Assembly: GCA_020638655.1 (NCBI GenBank)
Contig: JACKIC010000006.1
Span: forward strand, 415,292 to 479,291
Length of the DNA: 64,000 nucleotides
Direction: 5' to 3'
Source: Planctomycetota bacterium
GTDB taxonomy: Bacteria; Planctomycetota; UBA1135; UBA2386
The translations under genes were made by a program, and so were the position numbers. A model generated the notes under the pieces. The model did no database searches. It was given only the letters and a program-made list of their open reading frames with translations, and was not told the origin of the DNA. Shown here piece after piece: positions 33,212 through 41,143 of this stretch; within the stretch, counting starts at the first letter, position 1; each line of letters begins with the position of its first letter.

Positions 33212-33961
33212 ATGAGTTCGCGCACAGGCACCTGCATCGTCGTCGGCGCCTCGTCGGGGATCGGTCTGGCCATCGCCCGGCGCCTGTGCCTGGAGGGGCG
33301 CAAGGTGGCGATGCTGGCCCGCCGCGAGCCGGAGCTGAAGGCGCTGGCGGCGACCATCGACGACAACCTGGGCCAGCCGGCCGCGTTCCCCTACGTGCAC
33401 GACGCCGCCGACCTCGCCGCCGCCGAGCCGCTGTTCGCGCGCATCGAGCAGGAGCTCGGCGAGGTCGACGAGCTGCACTTCGTGGCCGGCGTGATGCCCG
33501 AGGTCGGGCCCGACGAGTACGACCTCGCCAAGGACCGCCAGCAGGTCGAGGTCAACATGCTCGGCTGCATCGCTTGGGGCAACGCCGCGGCGCGGCGCTT
33601 CTCCGAACGCCGGCGCGGCACCATCGTCGGCGTGAGCTCGGTGGCGCAGGACCGCGGCCGCGTCGGCCGGCCGGTCTACAATGCCAGCAAGGCCGGCATG
33701 GACACCTACCTCGAGGCGCTGCGCAACCGGCTGTGGCGGCGCGGCGTGCGCGTCACGACGATCCGCCCCGGCTTCGTGCTGACGCCGATGACCGAGGGGC
33801 TGCAACTCAAGGGCGCGATCGCCGCCGACAAGGCCGCCGAACTGATCCTGCGCGCGCGCGACGACGAGAAGGCGGTCGCCTACGTGCCCGGCAAGTGGCG
33901 GCTGATCATGTTCGTGATCCGCAACATCCCGTCCTTCGTGTTCCGCCGGCTGTCGATCTGA
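33212..33961 (+). CDS. DprE2-like short-chain dehydrogenase/reductase
   Basis: A 249-aa SDR with cofactor motif GASSGIG (12-18), NAASV-type segment and the catalytic YxxxK in PVYNASKAGMDTYL. The last third (VRVTTIRPGFVLTPMTE and the end RLIMFVIRNIPSFVFRRLSI) resembles the C-terminus of mycobacterial DprE2, which reduces the 2'-keto sugar made by DprE1. It is followed by a membrane protein gene and a DprE1-like gene, so a 2'-epimerase pair is likely. Alternative: another polyprenyl-sugar reductase. Confidence 0.75.
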   Translation: MSSRTGTCIVVGASSGIGLAIARRLCLEGRKVAMLARREPELKALAATIDDNLGQPAAFPYVHDAADLAAAEPLFARIEQELGEVDELHFVAGVMPEVGPDEYDLAKDRQQVEVNMLGCIAWGNAAARRFSERRRGTIVGVSSVAQDRGRVGRPVYNASKAGMDTYLEALRNRLWRRGVRVTTIRPGFVLTPMTEGLQLKGAIAADKAAELILRARDDEKAVAYVPGKWRLIMFVIRNIPSFVFRRLSI

Positions 33962-33969
33962 GGCCTCCG

Positions 33970-34620
33970 ATGAGCGAAGTCGACACCGTCCCGATCCGGC
34001 GCCTCGTGTTCTGGCCCGTCGTGCTCACGACGCTGGTCTCACTGGCGCGGCTCTACGCCGAGGTCGAGGGCATGGCCACCGACCAGTCGGGCGGCGGTGG
34101 CGTGCCGCTCGGCATCAGCTGGCTGCCGCCGGTGTTCGGCGCGTGGTTCGGCTTCGTGATGGCCCGGCGCGGCGAACGGCCGAAGCTGCGGTTGGCGGGG
34201 CTCTGGTTCCTGGGTGCGTTCGCGGTCCCGGTCGGCACGTTGTTGCTGCTGGCCTGGGGCAAGGACTTCGCCGACGCCAGCGAGGCCGGCCAGCAGGCGG
34301 TGCGGTCGATCGTGACGACCACGGCGATCGTCGCCGTGATCGTGGCGGTGGTCGCGCTCCGGATCTGGCCCAGGCTCGGCCTCGTGCTGCTGGTCTACGG
34401 GCTGTGCGCGCGCGTCTTCGTATTGATCCTCACCTTCGTCGCCAAGGTCGCGGGCTGGTCGACGCACTACACCAAGCTCGGCCCGGCCGGCTTCGAGGTC
34501 GACCTCGCGCACACCATGCTCGCGACCGGCGTCGCGCAGCTCGGGCTGTGGGTGCCCTACACGATCCTGGCAGGGGGCTTTTTCGGCGGCCTCGCCGCCG
34601 CGATGGTCAGTCGCCGTTGA
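33970..34620 (+). CDS. Integral membrane protein of unknown function
   Basis: A 216-aa protein with five or six hydrophobic segments (LVFWPVVLTTLVSLARLYAE, WLPPVFGAWFGFVMARRG, TTTAIVAVIVAVVAL, LVLLVYGLCARVFVLILTFV). I recognise no family. It is between the DprE2-like and DprE1-like genes, 8 bases after the first and 10 bases before the second, so it is surely one operon with them and may handle the lipid-linked sugar. Confidence 0.65.
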   Translation: MSEVDTVPIRRLVFWPVVLTTLVSLARLYAEVEGMATDQSGGGGVPLGISWLPPVFGAWFGFVMARRGERPKLRLAGLWFLGAFAVPVGTLLLLAWGKDFADASEAGQQAVRSIVTTTAIVAVIVAVVALRIWPRLGLVLLVYGLCARVFVLILTFVAKVAGWSTHYTKLGPAGFEVDLAHTMLATGVAQLGLWVPYTILAGGFFGGLAAAMVSRR

Positions 34621-34630
34621 GTCGCTGCCG

Positions 34631-36085
34631 ATGACGGATCCGACGATGAGCCCTTCTGCCGCGAGCCCCGGTGCACTGCACTGGAACGAAGAGGACGTGC
34701 GCGGCTTCGGCATGGCCGTGGGCGGCCCCGGCAAGGTGCTGCGGCCGACCACGACCGAGCAGGTCGCCGACGCGCTCGCCGACGTGCGCGCGCGCGGCGG
34801 CAACGTCGCGCTGCGCGGCGCGGGCTGCAGCTACGGCGACGCGGCCACCAACCGCGGCAGCTACGTGCTCGACCTGAGCGCGATGAACAAGATCCTCGAC
34901 TTCGACCCGGCCACTGGCTTGGCGACGGTCGAACCGGGCGTCACCGTGCGCGACCTGTGGCGCAAGGCGATCACCTTCGGCTACTGGCCCAAGGTCGTCA
35001 GCGGCACCGCCGCCGTGTCGATGGGCGGCGCCGCGGCGATGAACATCCACGGCAAGAACAACTACGCGCTCGGCCCGTTCGGCGAGTGCGTGAAGTCGTT
35101 CGACCTGATGACGGCGCGCGGCGAGCTCGTGCACGTCACGGCCGAGAGCGACCCCGACCTGTTCCACGCCGCGATCTCGGGCTTCGGCATGCTCGGCTGC
35201 ATGACGAAGCTGCAGATCCAGACCAAGCGTGTGCACAGCGGCCGGCTGCGCGTCTGGGGCATCGTCGCGCGCGACCTCGCGCACAACCTGCAGATCCTCG
35301 AGGACCTGCGCGGTACCGCCGACTACCTCGTCAGCTGGGTGGACCTGCACGCCAAGGGCAAGGGGCTGGGCCGCGGCCTGATGCACCGCGCCGAGCAGCT
35401 GCAGCCCGGCGAGGACCCCGAGGGCGTGCGCTTCTACGAACCCGCGCTGCAGGACGTGCCGACCACGATGTTCGGTGTCGTACCCAAGGGTTGGCTGTGG
35501 CCCGGCATGTGGTGCGCGCTGCACCTCGGTCAGGTCGGCCTCGTCAACGCGCTGAAGTTCCGCGCCGGTCACCTCGAGGAACGCGGCTCGCCCTACCTGC
35601 AGACGCACGGCGCGTTCCACTTCCTGCTCGACTACGTGCCGCGCTGGCAGTGGATGACCAGGCCCGGCGGCCTGATCCAGTTCCAGCCGTTCGTGCCGAT
35701 GGCCGAAAGCGAACGTGTGCTGCGCACGATCATCGAGCGCTGCCAGAAGGCCGGGCACGTGCCGTATCTCGGCGTGCTCAAACGGCACCGGCCCGACGCG
35801 TTCCTGATGACCCACGCCGTCGACGGCGTCTCGATGGCGATGGACTTCGCGGTCAGCAGGAACGAGGCGCGGCGGCAGGAGCTGTGGAAGCTCTGCCAGG
35901 AGCTCGCCGAGGTCGTGCTCGAGGCCGGCGGCCGCTTCTACTACGCCAAGGACGCGGTGCTGCTCGCGTCGTCGTTCGCGCGCGTGCACGGCGACGAGGC
36001 GGTCGGCCGGTTCCGCGCGCTCAAGGCGAAGTGGGACCCGGACCGGCTGCTGCAGACGGACCTGTCGCGGCGCATGGGCGTGTAG
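34631..36085 (+). CDS. DprE1-like FAD-dependent oxidase (VAO family)
   Basis: A 484-aa FAD oxidoreductase. The FAD-binding part has LRGAGCSYGDAATNRGS (62-78), TFGYWPKVVSGTAAVSMGGA and NIHGKNNYALGPFG (138-151). The C-terminal part has FYYAKDAVLL (K440). From memory, this follows mycobacterial DprE1, with IHGKN and AKD both kept. DprE1 oxidises C2' of decaprenylphosphoryl ribose. The residue aligned with Cys387 of the mycobacterial enzyme is Ala (MAMDF, 402-406). It pairs with the DprE2-like SDR. An arabinono-lactone-oxidase-type enzyme is the alternative. Confidence 0.75.
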   Translation: MTDPTMSPSAASPGALHWNEEDVRGFGMAVGGPGKVLRPTTTEQVADALADVRARGGNVALRGAGCSYGDAATNRGSYVLDLSAMNKILDFDPATGLATVEPGVTVRDLWRKAITFGYWPKVVSGTAAVSMGGAAAMNIHGKNNYALGPFGECVKSFDLMTARGELVHVTAESDPDLFHAAISGFGMLGCMTKLQIQTKRVHSGRLRVWGIVARDLAHNLQILEDLRGTADYLVSWVDLHAKGKGLGRGLMHRAEQLQPGEDPEGVRFYEPALQDVPTTMFGVVPKGWLWPGMWCALHLGQVGLVNALKFRAGHLEERGSPYLQTHGAFHFLLDYVPRWQWMTRPGGLIQFQPFVPMAESERVLRTIIERCQKAGHVPYLGVLKRHRPDAFLMTHAVDGVSMAMDFAVSRNEARRQELWKLCQELAEVVLEAGGRFYYAKDAVLLASSFARVHGDEAVGRFRALKAKWDPDRLLQTDLSRRMGV

Positions 36086-36158
36086 GTGTGAGTCCTGACG
36101 CTGTTCAGCTCTTCGTCGCACGCCGCACCGACGCCAGCGCTCAATACCCGCGCGTGGA

Positions 36159-37403
36159 TCAGCGTTCGGCGGCCGGGTCGACCACGAACACCGCGCCGCG
36201 ATGCCAGCCGACGGCCGCGAGTCGGTCGACGAGCGGCCGCCAGGCCTCGCCCGCGAGCACGATGGGCTGGTCGCACCACGGCGCCTGATGCAGTTGGTCC
36301 GCGGGCACCGTGGGCACGTCACTGCTCGTCTGGCCGCGATCGGCGACGAACACCGGCGAGAGCCCGGCGTCGCGGGCGGCGACGAACCAGCCCGGGGCGA
36401 TGCGGTCGTCGCCGAGCAGCAGCAGGTGGCGCGGTTGCGTCTTCGCGACTTCGTGCCAGAGGGTCACCGGCTTCGATCGCCGCAGCGGCTGCAGCACCGA
36501 CATCGGCCGGTCGATCGTGACCGTGGACGGAACGTTGCCGAGCTCGTAGCCGAGATCCGCGTAGGCCTTGCGCACGTAGGGCGTGAAGCTGCGGTCGAAC
36601 ACGTCGCGGCGCCACTGCGGCCAGCCCGCGTAGGTCGTCGCTGCGTCGCGCGGTGCGCCGATCGGCCGGTGGCGGTTGGTCGGCGCGGTCATCGCCGCGG
36701 TGATCAGCGCCTCGTCGGCCGTCACGCCGTCCGCGGTCAGGTGCGCGACCAGCGCCTTCACGACGGCGACCTTCGTCGTGACGTCCTCCATGCGGAACAG
36801 CGGCAGGTCCGCCTGCAGCGCCGTGAACGCGCGTTCGGCGACGAAGACCGCGGCTGTGAGGAACGCCCAGCGGTCGGCGAACGCGACGTCGTCGAGCGGC
36901 CAGTCCCAGTCGTTGCTGACGACCCGTTCCCGCAGCACCTCGATGCCGACCGCGTCACCCTGCCGGCCGCCCTGCCAGCTGCGCTCTTCGATGCGCGCGT
37001 AGCTGTCGACCTGCAGCACCGGGTGGCGCACGAGCAGCGCGCCGCGCGCGGTGATGTCGTCCGGTCCGTCGAGCGCGAACGCGGCCTTGTAGTCGCGCCA
37101 GGCGTCCGGCAGCAGCGCCTGGACCCGCAGCCAATCCGAGAGCGCGACGCCGTTGATCTCACCGCGGGCGCGGTAGCCCGTCTGCAGCATCAGCGACAGG
37201 CAGAACGCCAGCGTCGAGTCCTCGCGAGCGGCCGCGTCCGTGGCGAAGCGCCCGACGGGTTCGATGGACCACGCGGCGCGGTTGCCGAGGTCGTGCGAAC
37301 AGAACACGTCGGGGTGCGCGTTGAGCAGGCGCGCGACCCAGCCGCTCGCGGTGCACGGCGAGGCCGGCATGCAGAACAGGGTATGGGGTGCGTCGGCTGC
37401 CAT
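36159..37403 (-). CDS. Sulfotransferase-like protein
   Basis: A 414-aa protein. The start PHTLFCMPASPCTASGWVAR followed by LLNAHPDVFCSHD resembles the 5'-phosphosulfate loop of PAPS sulfotransferases, and ARGALLVRHPVLQVDSYAR resembles the RxPxxxxxS 3'-phosphate motif. Later parts (about 270-410: PRHLLLLGDDRIAPGW, VFVADRG, PIVLAGEA) form another alpha/beta region of unknown use. The ATG at 37403 was chosen. It is 73 bases from the convergent DprE1-like gene. Substrate unknown; the assignment is moderate. Confidence 0.5.
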   Translation of the reverse strand: MAADAPHTLFCMPASPCTASGWVARLLNAHPDVFCSHDLGNRAAWSIEPVGRFATDAAAREDSTLAFCLSLMLQTGYRARGEINGVALSDWLRVQALLPDAWRDYKAAFALDGPDDITARGALLVRHPVLQVDSYARIEERSWQGGRQGDAVGIEVLRERVVSNDWDWPLDDVAFADRWAFLTAAVFVAERAFTALQADLPLFRMEDVTTKVAVVKALVAHLTADGVTADEALITAAMTAPTNRHRPIGAPRDAATTYAGWPQWRRDVFDRSFTPYVRKAYADLGYELGNVPSTVTIDRPMSVLQPLRRSKPVTLWHEVAKTQPRHLLLLGDDRIAPGWFVAARDAGLSPVFVADRGQTSSDVPTVPADQLHQAPWCDQPIVLAGEAWRPLVDRLAAVGWHRGAVFVVDPAAER

Positions 37404-37846
37404 GGGGCGACGTGAGGGATCGGCTGATCGCCGCGGCGCAGTGTAGGGTGCCCATGGGAGGCGGCGAAACGTTGCGCGGGGCGTTACCGGCCAGGGCCCT
37501 TGCCCTGGGCTGCCCGCGCCGTATCCTTCTCGCACCTCGGGTCATCCGAGTTCTCCCCAGCCGAGGCTGGAGCCGCCGTGCGGCCGACCGACCCCCCGAC
37601 GCAAGCCAGCCTTGCCAAGGGCGTCTCAAGTCGAGCCCGGTCGGCGCCGATGCAGGGGATGTTGTCGTGCCGATGCACAGCTGTGGTGCTTTTGACCATG
37701 GCGGCCTCCCTCGGGAGGTGCACCTCCCCGAGGTGCAGTGCCGTGGCACGGAGGCGGGTCCGCAAGGTTCCAGCCTCGCCCCCCTTCCGCAAAGTTTCAC
37801 GCGCAGCCCCAGGTCTCCTGGGCACGCGCATCGAGAATCGTCTTAC
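37404..37846 (+). other. Long leader of the DEAD-box helicase gene
   Basis: This gap of 443 bases lies between the divergent sulfotransferase-like gene and the helicase. It has no supported gene. It contains an imperfect hairpin at 37709-37733 (CCTCGGGAGGTG with CACCTCCCCGAGG, one bulge), and then GTGCC-GT-GGCAC at 37735-37746. Long structured leaders are common before RNA helicase genes and may give feedback control. Confidence 0.4.
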
Positions 37847-39064
37847 GTGAGTTTCGCCAAGCTAGGGCTCAAGGAGCCCATCCTCCGCGGTGTCGCCGAC
37901 GCCGGCTACGAACAGCCGACCGACATCCAAGCCAACGCCATCCCCAAGATCCTGCGCGGCGCCGAGCTGATCGGCCTGGGCCAGACGGGAAGTGGCAAGA
38001 CCGCCGCCTTCGGGCTGCCGATGCTGAATCGCCTGTGCGGCGGTGAGCCGGGCCTGCGCGGCCTGATCATCGTGCCGACGCGCGAGCTGTGCGTGCAGGT
38101 CGCCGAGAACCTGCGCACCTACGCCAAATACACCGGCCTGCACGTCTGCACCGCGTTCGGCGGCGTCGACATGTCGATCCAGGAATCGGCGTTCAAGCGC
38201 GGCGTCGACGTCGTCGTCGCCTGCCCCGGCCGCCTGATCGACCACCTCGAACGGCGCAACCTGTCGCTCGAGAAGGTCGAGATGGTCGTGCTCGACGAGA
38301 GCGACCGCATGCTCGACATGGGCTTCATGCCGCAGATCCGGCGCATCTTCGTGCGCCTGCCGCAGGAGCGGCAGAACCTCTTGTTCTCGGCGACGATGCC
38401 CGAGGAGGTCGAGGGACTGGTCGCTGACTTCCTGCCCAACGCCGAACGCGTGCAGATCGGCACGCGTAGCCAGTCGGCCAAGACCATCTCGCACCGCTTC
38501 GCGAGCGTCGCCGCGGCCGACAAGGCGCACGCGCTCGAGACGCTGCTGCGCCGCGAGGACGGCAAGGTGCTGATCTTCGTCAACAAGAAGCTCGGCTGCG
38601 AACGGCTCGGCAACCAGCTCAAGCGCGCCGGCCTGCCCGCCGACTCGATCCACGGTGACAAGGGCGCCGAGGCGCGCCACGTCTGCCTGCAGGCGTTCAC
38701 GCGCGGCAAGGTGCGCTTCCTGGTCGCGACCGACGTCGCCGCGCGCGGCATCGACGTCGACGACGTGACCCTGGTCGTCAACTACGACTTCCCGCTCGGG
38801 CTCGAGGACTACATCCACCGCACCGGTCGCACGGGCCGCGCCGGCCGCAGCGGCCGCGCGCTGTCGCTGGTCGCGCCGATGGAGCGCCGGCTCTACGAGA
38901 TGGTCGCCGGCCACCTCGCGGGCAAGAAGGTCGCCAACGCGCCCAAGGCGCCGGGCCGCGGCTACGGCATGCCCAAGAAGCGCAGCGGCGATGGCCCGCG
39001 CGGCAAGTCGCGCGGCAAGCCGGGCGGCCGCTCGCGCTCGCGCGCGGCGTCGGCTTCGTCCTGA
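37847..39064 (+). CDS. rhlE: DEAD-box (DESD) ATP-dependent RNA helicase
   Basis: A 405-aa RhlE-like helicase. Motifs in order: Q-motif YEQPTDIQANAIPKI, I QTGSGKTAA, Ia VPTRELCVQ, GG, Ib CPGRL, II DESD (instead of DEAD), III SATMP, IV LIFVNKK, V ATDVAARGID, VI YIHRTGRTGRAGRSG. The C-terminal tail is Arg/Ser/Gly-rich and basic, typical of RNA-binding tails. The start is GTG 37847 (MSFAKLGLKEPIL). The frame is open upstream but not conserved. The gene symbol is by family likeness only. Confidence 0.9.
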   Translation: MSFAKLGLKEPILRGVADAGYEQPTDIQANAIPKILRGAELIGLGQTGSGKTAAFGLPMLNRLCGGEPGLRGLIIVPTRELCVQVAENLRTYAKYTGLHVCTAFGGVDMSIQESAFKRGVDVVVACPGRLIDHLERRNLSLEKVEMVVLDESDRMLDMGFMPQIRRIFVRLPQERQNLLFSATMPEEVEGLVADFLPNAERVQIGTRSQSAKTISHRFASVAAADKAHALETLLRREDGKVLIFVNKKLGCERLGNQLKRAGLPADSIHGDKGAEARHVCLQAFTRGKVRFLVATDVAARGIDVDDVTLVVNYDFPLGLEDYIHRTGRTGRAGRSGRALSLVAPMERRLYEMVAGHLAGKKVANAPKAPGRGYGMPKKRSGDGPRGKSRGKPGGRSRSRAASASS

Positions 39065-39068
39065 CCGG

Positions 39069-39836
39069 TCAGGCGTTGCCGAGCAACGCCTGCGCCGCCG
39101 CTGCCGGGTCGCTGGCCTTGACCAGCGTGCGGAACACCGCGTCGAGGTTGCTGCCGCTCGCCGTTCCCGCGCGGTTGCGCAGCTCCTCGGAGGTGCCTGC
39201 GGCCAGCAGGTGGCCCTTGTCGAGGATCGCGATGCGGTCGGCGATCGACTCGACCACGTCGAGCATGTGGCTGCAGTAGAGCACCGCGCCGCCGCGGCGC
39301 GCGAACTCGCGCATCAGCTCCTTCATGACCAGCGTGGTGGTCACGTCGAGGCCGCTGAGCGGCTCGTCGAGCACGAGCAGCTGCGGCTCGGTGAGCAGGG
39401 TCGCGCTGATCGACACCTTCTGCAGCATGCCCTTGCTGAACGCCGCCATCGGTTCGTCGGCGCGCGCGAGCAGGTCGAAGCCACCGAGCAGGCGCTCGCC
39501 GCGCTCGCGGATCGTGCGGTCGTCGAGGTCGAAGAGGCGGCCCTTGAGCAGCAGGAACTCCCAGGGCGTCAGCGCCTCGTGCAGCCTGGCGACCTCGGGC
39601 AGGTAGCCGATCTTGCGGCGCGCGGCGTCGGTGTCGGCGAGCACGTCGACACCCGCGACCTCGATGCTGCCGGCGTCGGGCCGCAGCAGGCCGACCAGGC
39701 ACTTGACGGTGGTGGACTTGCCGGCGCCGTTGGGGCCGAGCAGCGCCAGGATCTCGCCGGCGGCGATGGAGAGGTCGAGTCCGGCCAGGGCGACGTGGTC
39801 GCCGTAGGACTTCGCGAGGCCGCGCAGCTGCAACAT
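39069..39836 (-). CDS. ABC transporter ATP-binding protein
   Basis: A 255-aa ABC ATPase: Walker A GPNGAGKST, signature region FSKGMLQKVSISATLL (S-K-G-M in place of LSGGQ), Walker B LLVLDEP and the switch His in YCSHML. The family is the DrrA/CcmA-like ABC-2 exporters. No permease gene is next to it on the minus strand, so the partner must be elsewhere or upstream of the divergent gene. The ATG 39836 start gives MLQLRGLAKSYG. It ends 5 bases from the convergent helicase. Confidence 0.85.
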   Translation of the reverse strand: MLQLRGLAKSYGDHVALAGLDLSIAAGEILALLGPNGAGKSTTVKCLVGLLRPDAGSIEVAGVDVLADTDAARRKIGYLPEVARLHEALTPWEFLLLKGRLFDLDDRTIRERGERLLGGFDLLARADEPMAAFSKGMLQKVSISATLLTEPQLLVLDEPLSGLDVTTTLVMKELMREFARRGGAVLYCSHMLDVVESIADRIAILDKGHLLAAGTSEELRNRAGTASGSNLDAVFRTLVKASDPAAAAQALLGNA

Positions 39837-39860
39837 GCGGGCATCTTGGCCGGCAAACCC

Positions 39861-39889
39861 TTGTGTGTTCCAGGGGGAGGCGTCGTAAT
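39861..39889 (+). promoter_or_regulatory. Sigma-70-like promoter of the sugar dehydrogenase gene
   Basis: TTGTGT (39861-39866), a 17-base spacer and CGTAAT (39884-39889). The ATG at 39901 is 11 bases past the -10, so the leader would be only a few bases long. Confidence 0.4.
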
Positions 39890-39900
39890 CCCCGGCTCGC

Positions 39901-41142
39901 ATGCGCCGCCTATTGCTGTCCTTGTCGTTGTTGCCCTCGTTGCTCTGTGCCCAGGACGACGTGCCCGAACCCGCCGCGACCAAGGAGGGGCCTGCGATCG
40001 CGTTCGAGCCGGCCTTCCCGGCCCAGGAGCCGTTCGACCGGCCGCTGTTCGTCGCCTTCCACGGCAGCGACCCCGACAACGCCTACGTGGTCACCCAACC
40101 GGGCCACGTCTTCGTCGTGCCGCGCGACGGCAAGAAGGGGGATCGCCGCGTGTTCTTCGACATCACCGGCAAGACCCTGACCGAGAACTGGGAGGAGGGC
40201 CTGCTCGGCTTCCAGTTCGACCCGGCCTACGCAGACAACGGTCTGGTCTACGTCTACTGGTCCGAGCGCGTCGCCGAGCGCGAGGGCAAGATGGCCAACG
40301 GCAAGACCGCGAAGAGCAACCGCCAGTCGGTGATCTCGCGCTTCTCCACCAAGGGGACCGACGCCGGGCGCGTCGTCGACATGGACAGCGAGCTGCGCCT
40401 GCTCGAGGTGTTCCAGCCGTTCGGCAACCACAACGGTGGCACCATCGTGTTCGGTCCCGACGGCATGCTCTACATCGCGCTCGGCGACGGCGGCGCGGCC
40501 AACGATCCGTTCGGCAACGGCCAGTCGCTGGGCATGCTGCTCGGCAAGGTGCTGCGCATCGACGTGCGCGGCGCGACGGCCGACAAGCCCTACGCGGTCC
40601 CCGCGGACAATCCGTTCGTGGGCAAGGAGGGCGCGCGCGGCGAGATCTGGTGCTACGGCATGCGCAACCCGTGGCGCATCTCGTTCGATCGCCAGACCGG
40701 CGACCTGTGGTGCGGCGACGTCGGCCAGAACCGCATCGAGGAGGTCGATCGGCTGGTGCGCGGCGGCAACTACGGCTGGAACGCGCTCGAGGCCAGCGAG
40801 GAGTTCCAGCTGCGGCGCGACAAGGGGTCGCTGCCCGCGGACGCGATCGCGCCGATCGCCGAATACCCGCACGCCGAGGGGCTCTCGATCACCGGCGGCG
40901 CGGTCTATCGCGGCGCGCGCATCCCGGCGCTGCAGGGCTGGTTCGTCTACGGCGACTTCATGACCCTGCGCATGTGGGCGTGCCGCGAGGACCGCGAGGG
41001 CGGCAAGCACGAGGTGGTGTCGCTCGAACGCGCGCCGATGCAGCCGTCGACCTTCGTCGAAGAACCCGACGGCGAGCTGCTGATGACCGGCTTCCGCGGC
41101 CGCAAGGGCGAGATCTTCCGGATCGTGCCCGCCGGCAAGTGA
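39901..41142 (+). CDS. Exported PQQ-dependent sugar dehydrogenase-like protein
   Basis: A 413-aa protein with signal peptide (MRRLLLSLSLLPSLLCAQ) and a six-bladed propeller of the soluble glucose dehydrogenase/YliI/HHIP kind: EEGLLGFQFDPAYADNGLVY, NHNGGTIVFGPDGMLYIALG, WCYGMRNPWRISFDRQTGDL, DVGQNRIEEVD and GGNYGWN. The family uses PQQ to oxidise aldose sugars; many members are of unknown substrate. It is at the periplasm. The PqqB-like hydrolase at 49.8 kb is probably not its partner for cofactor synthesis, since no pqqA/C/D/E is seen. Confidence 0.85.
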   Translation: MRRLLLSLSLLPSLLCAQDDVPEPAATKEGPAIAFEPAFPAQEPFDRPLFVAFHGSDPDNAYVVTQPGHVFVVPRDGKKGDRRVFFDITGKTLTENWEEGLLGFQFDPAYADNGLVYVYWSERVAEREGKMANGKTAKSNRQSVISRFSTKGTDAGRVVDMDSELRLLEVFQPFGNHNGGTIVFGPDGMLYIALGDGGAANDPFGNGQSLGMLLGKVLRIDVRGATADKPYAVPADNPFVGKEGARGEIWCYGMRNPWRISFDRQTGDLWCGDVGQNRIEEVDRLVRGGNYGWNALEASEEFQLRRDKGSLPADAIAPIAEYPHAEGLSITGGAVYRGARIPALQGWFVYGDFMTLRMWACREDREGGKHEVVSLERAPMQPSTFVEEPDGELLMTGFRGRKGEIFRIVPAGK

Positions 41143-41143
41143 G

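Noticed and set aside
32077..34620. An 847-codon plus-strand frame
   Set aside because: Antisense to SurA and out of frame with the SDR; only the last 217 codons form a membrane protein.
39069..41142. ABC ATPase and sugar dehydrogenase as one operon
   Set aside because: They are divergent (minus and plus strand) with a gap of 64 bases, so they cannot share an mRNA.
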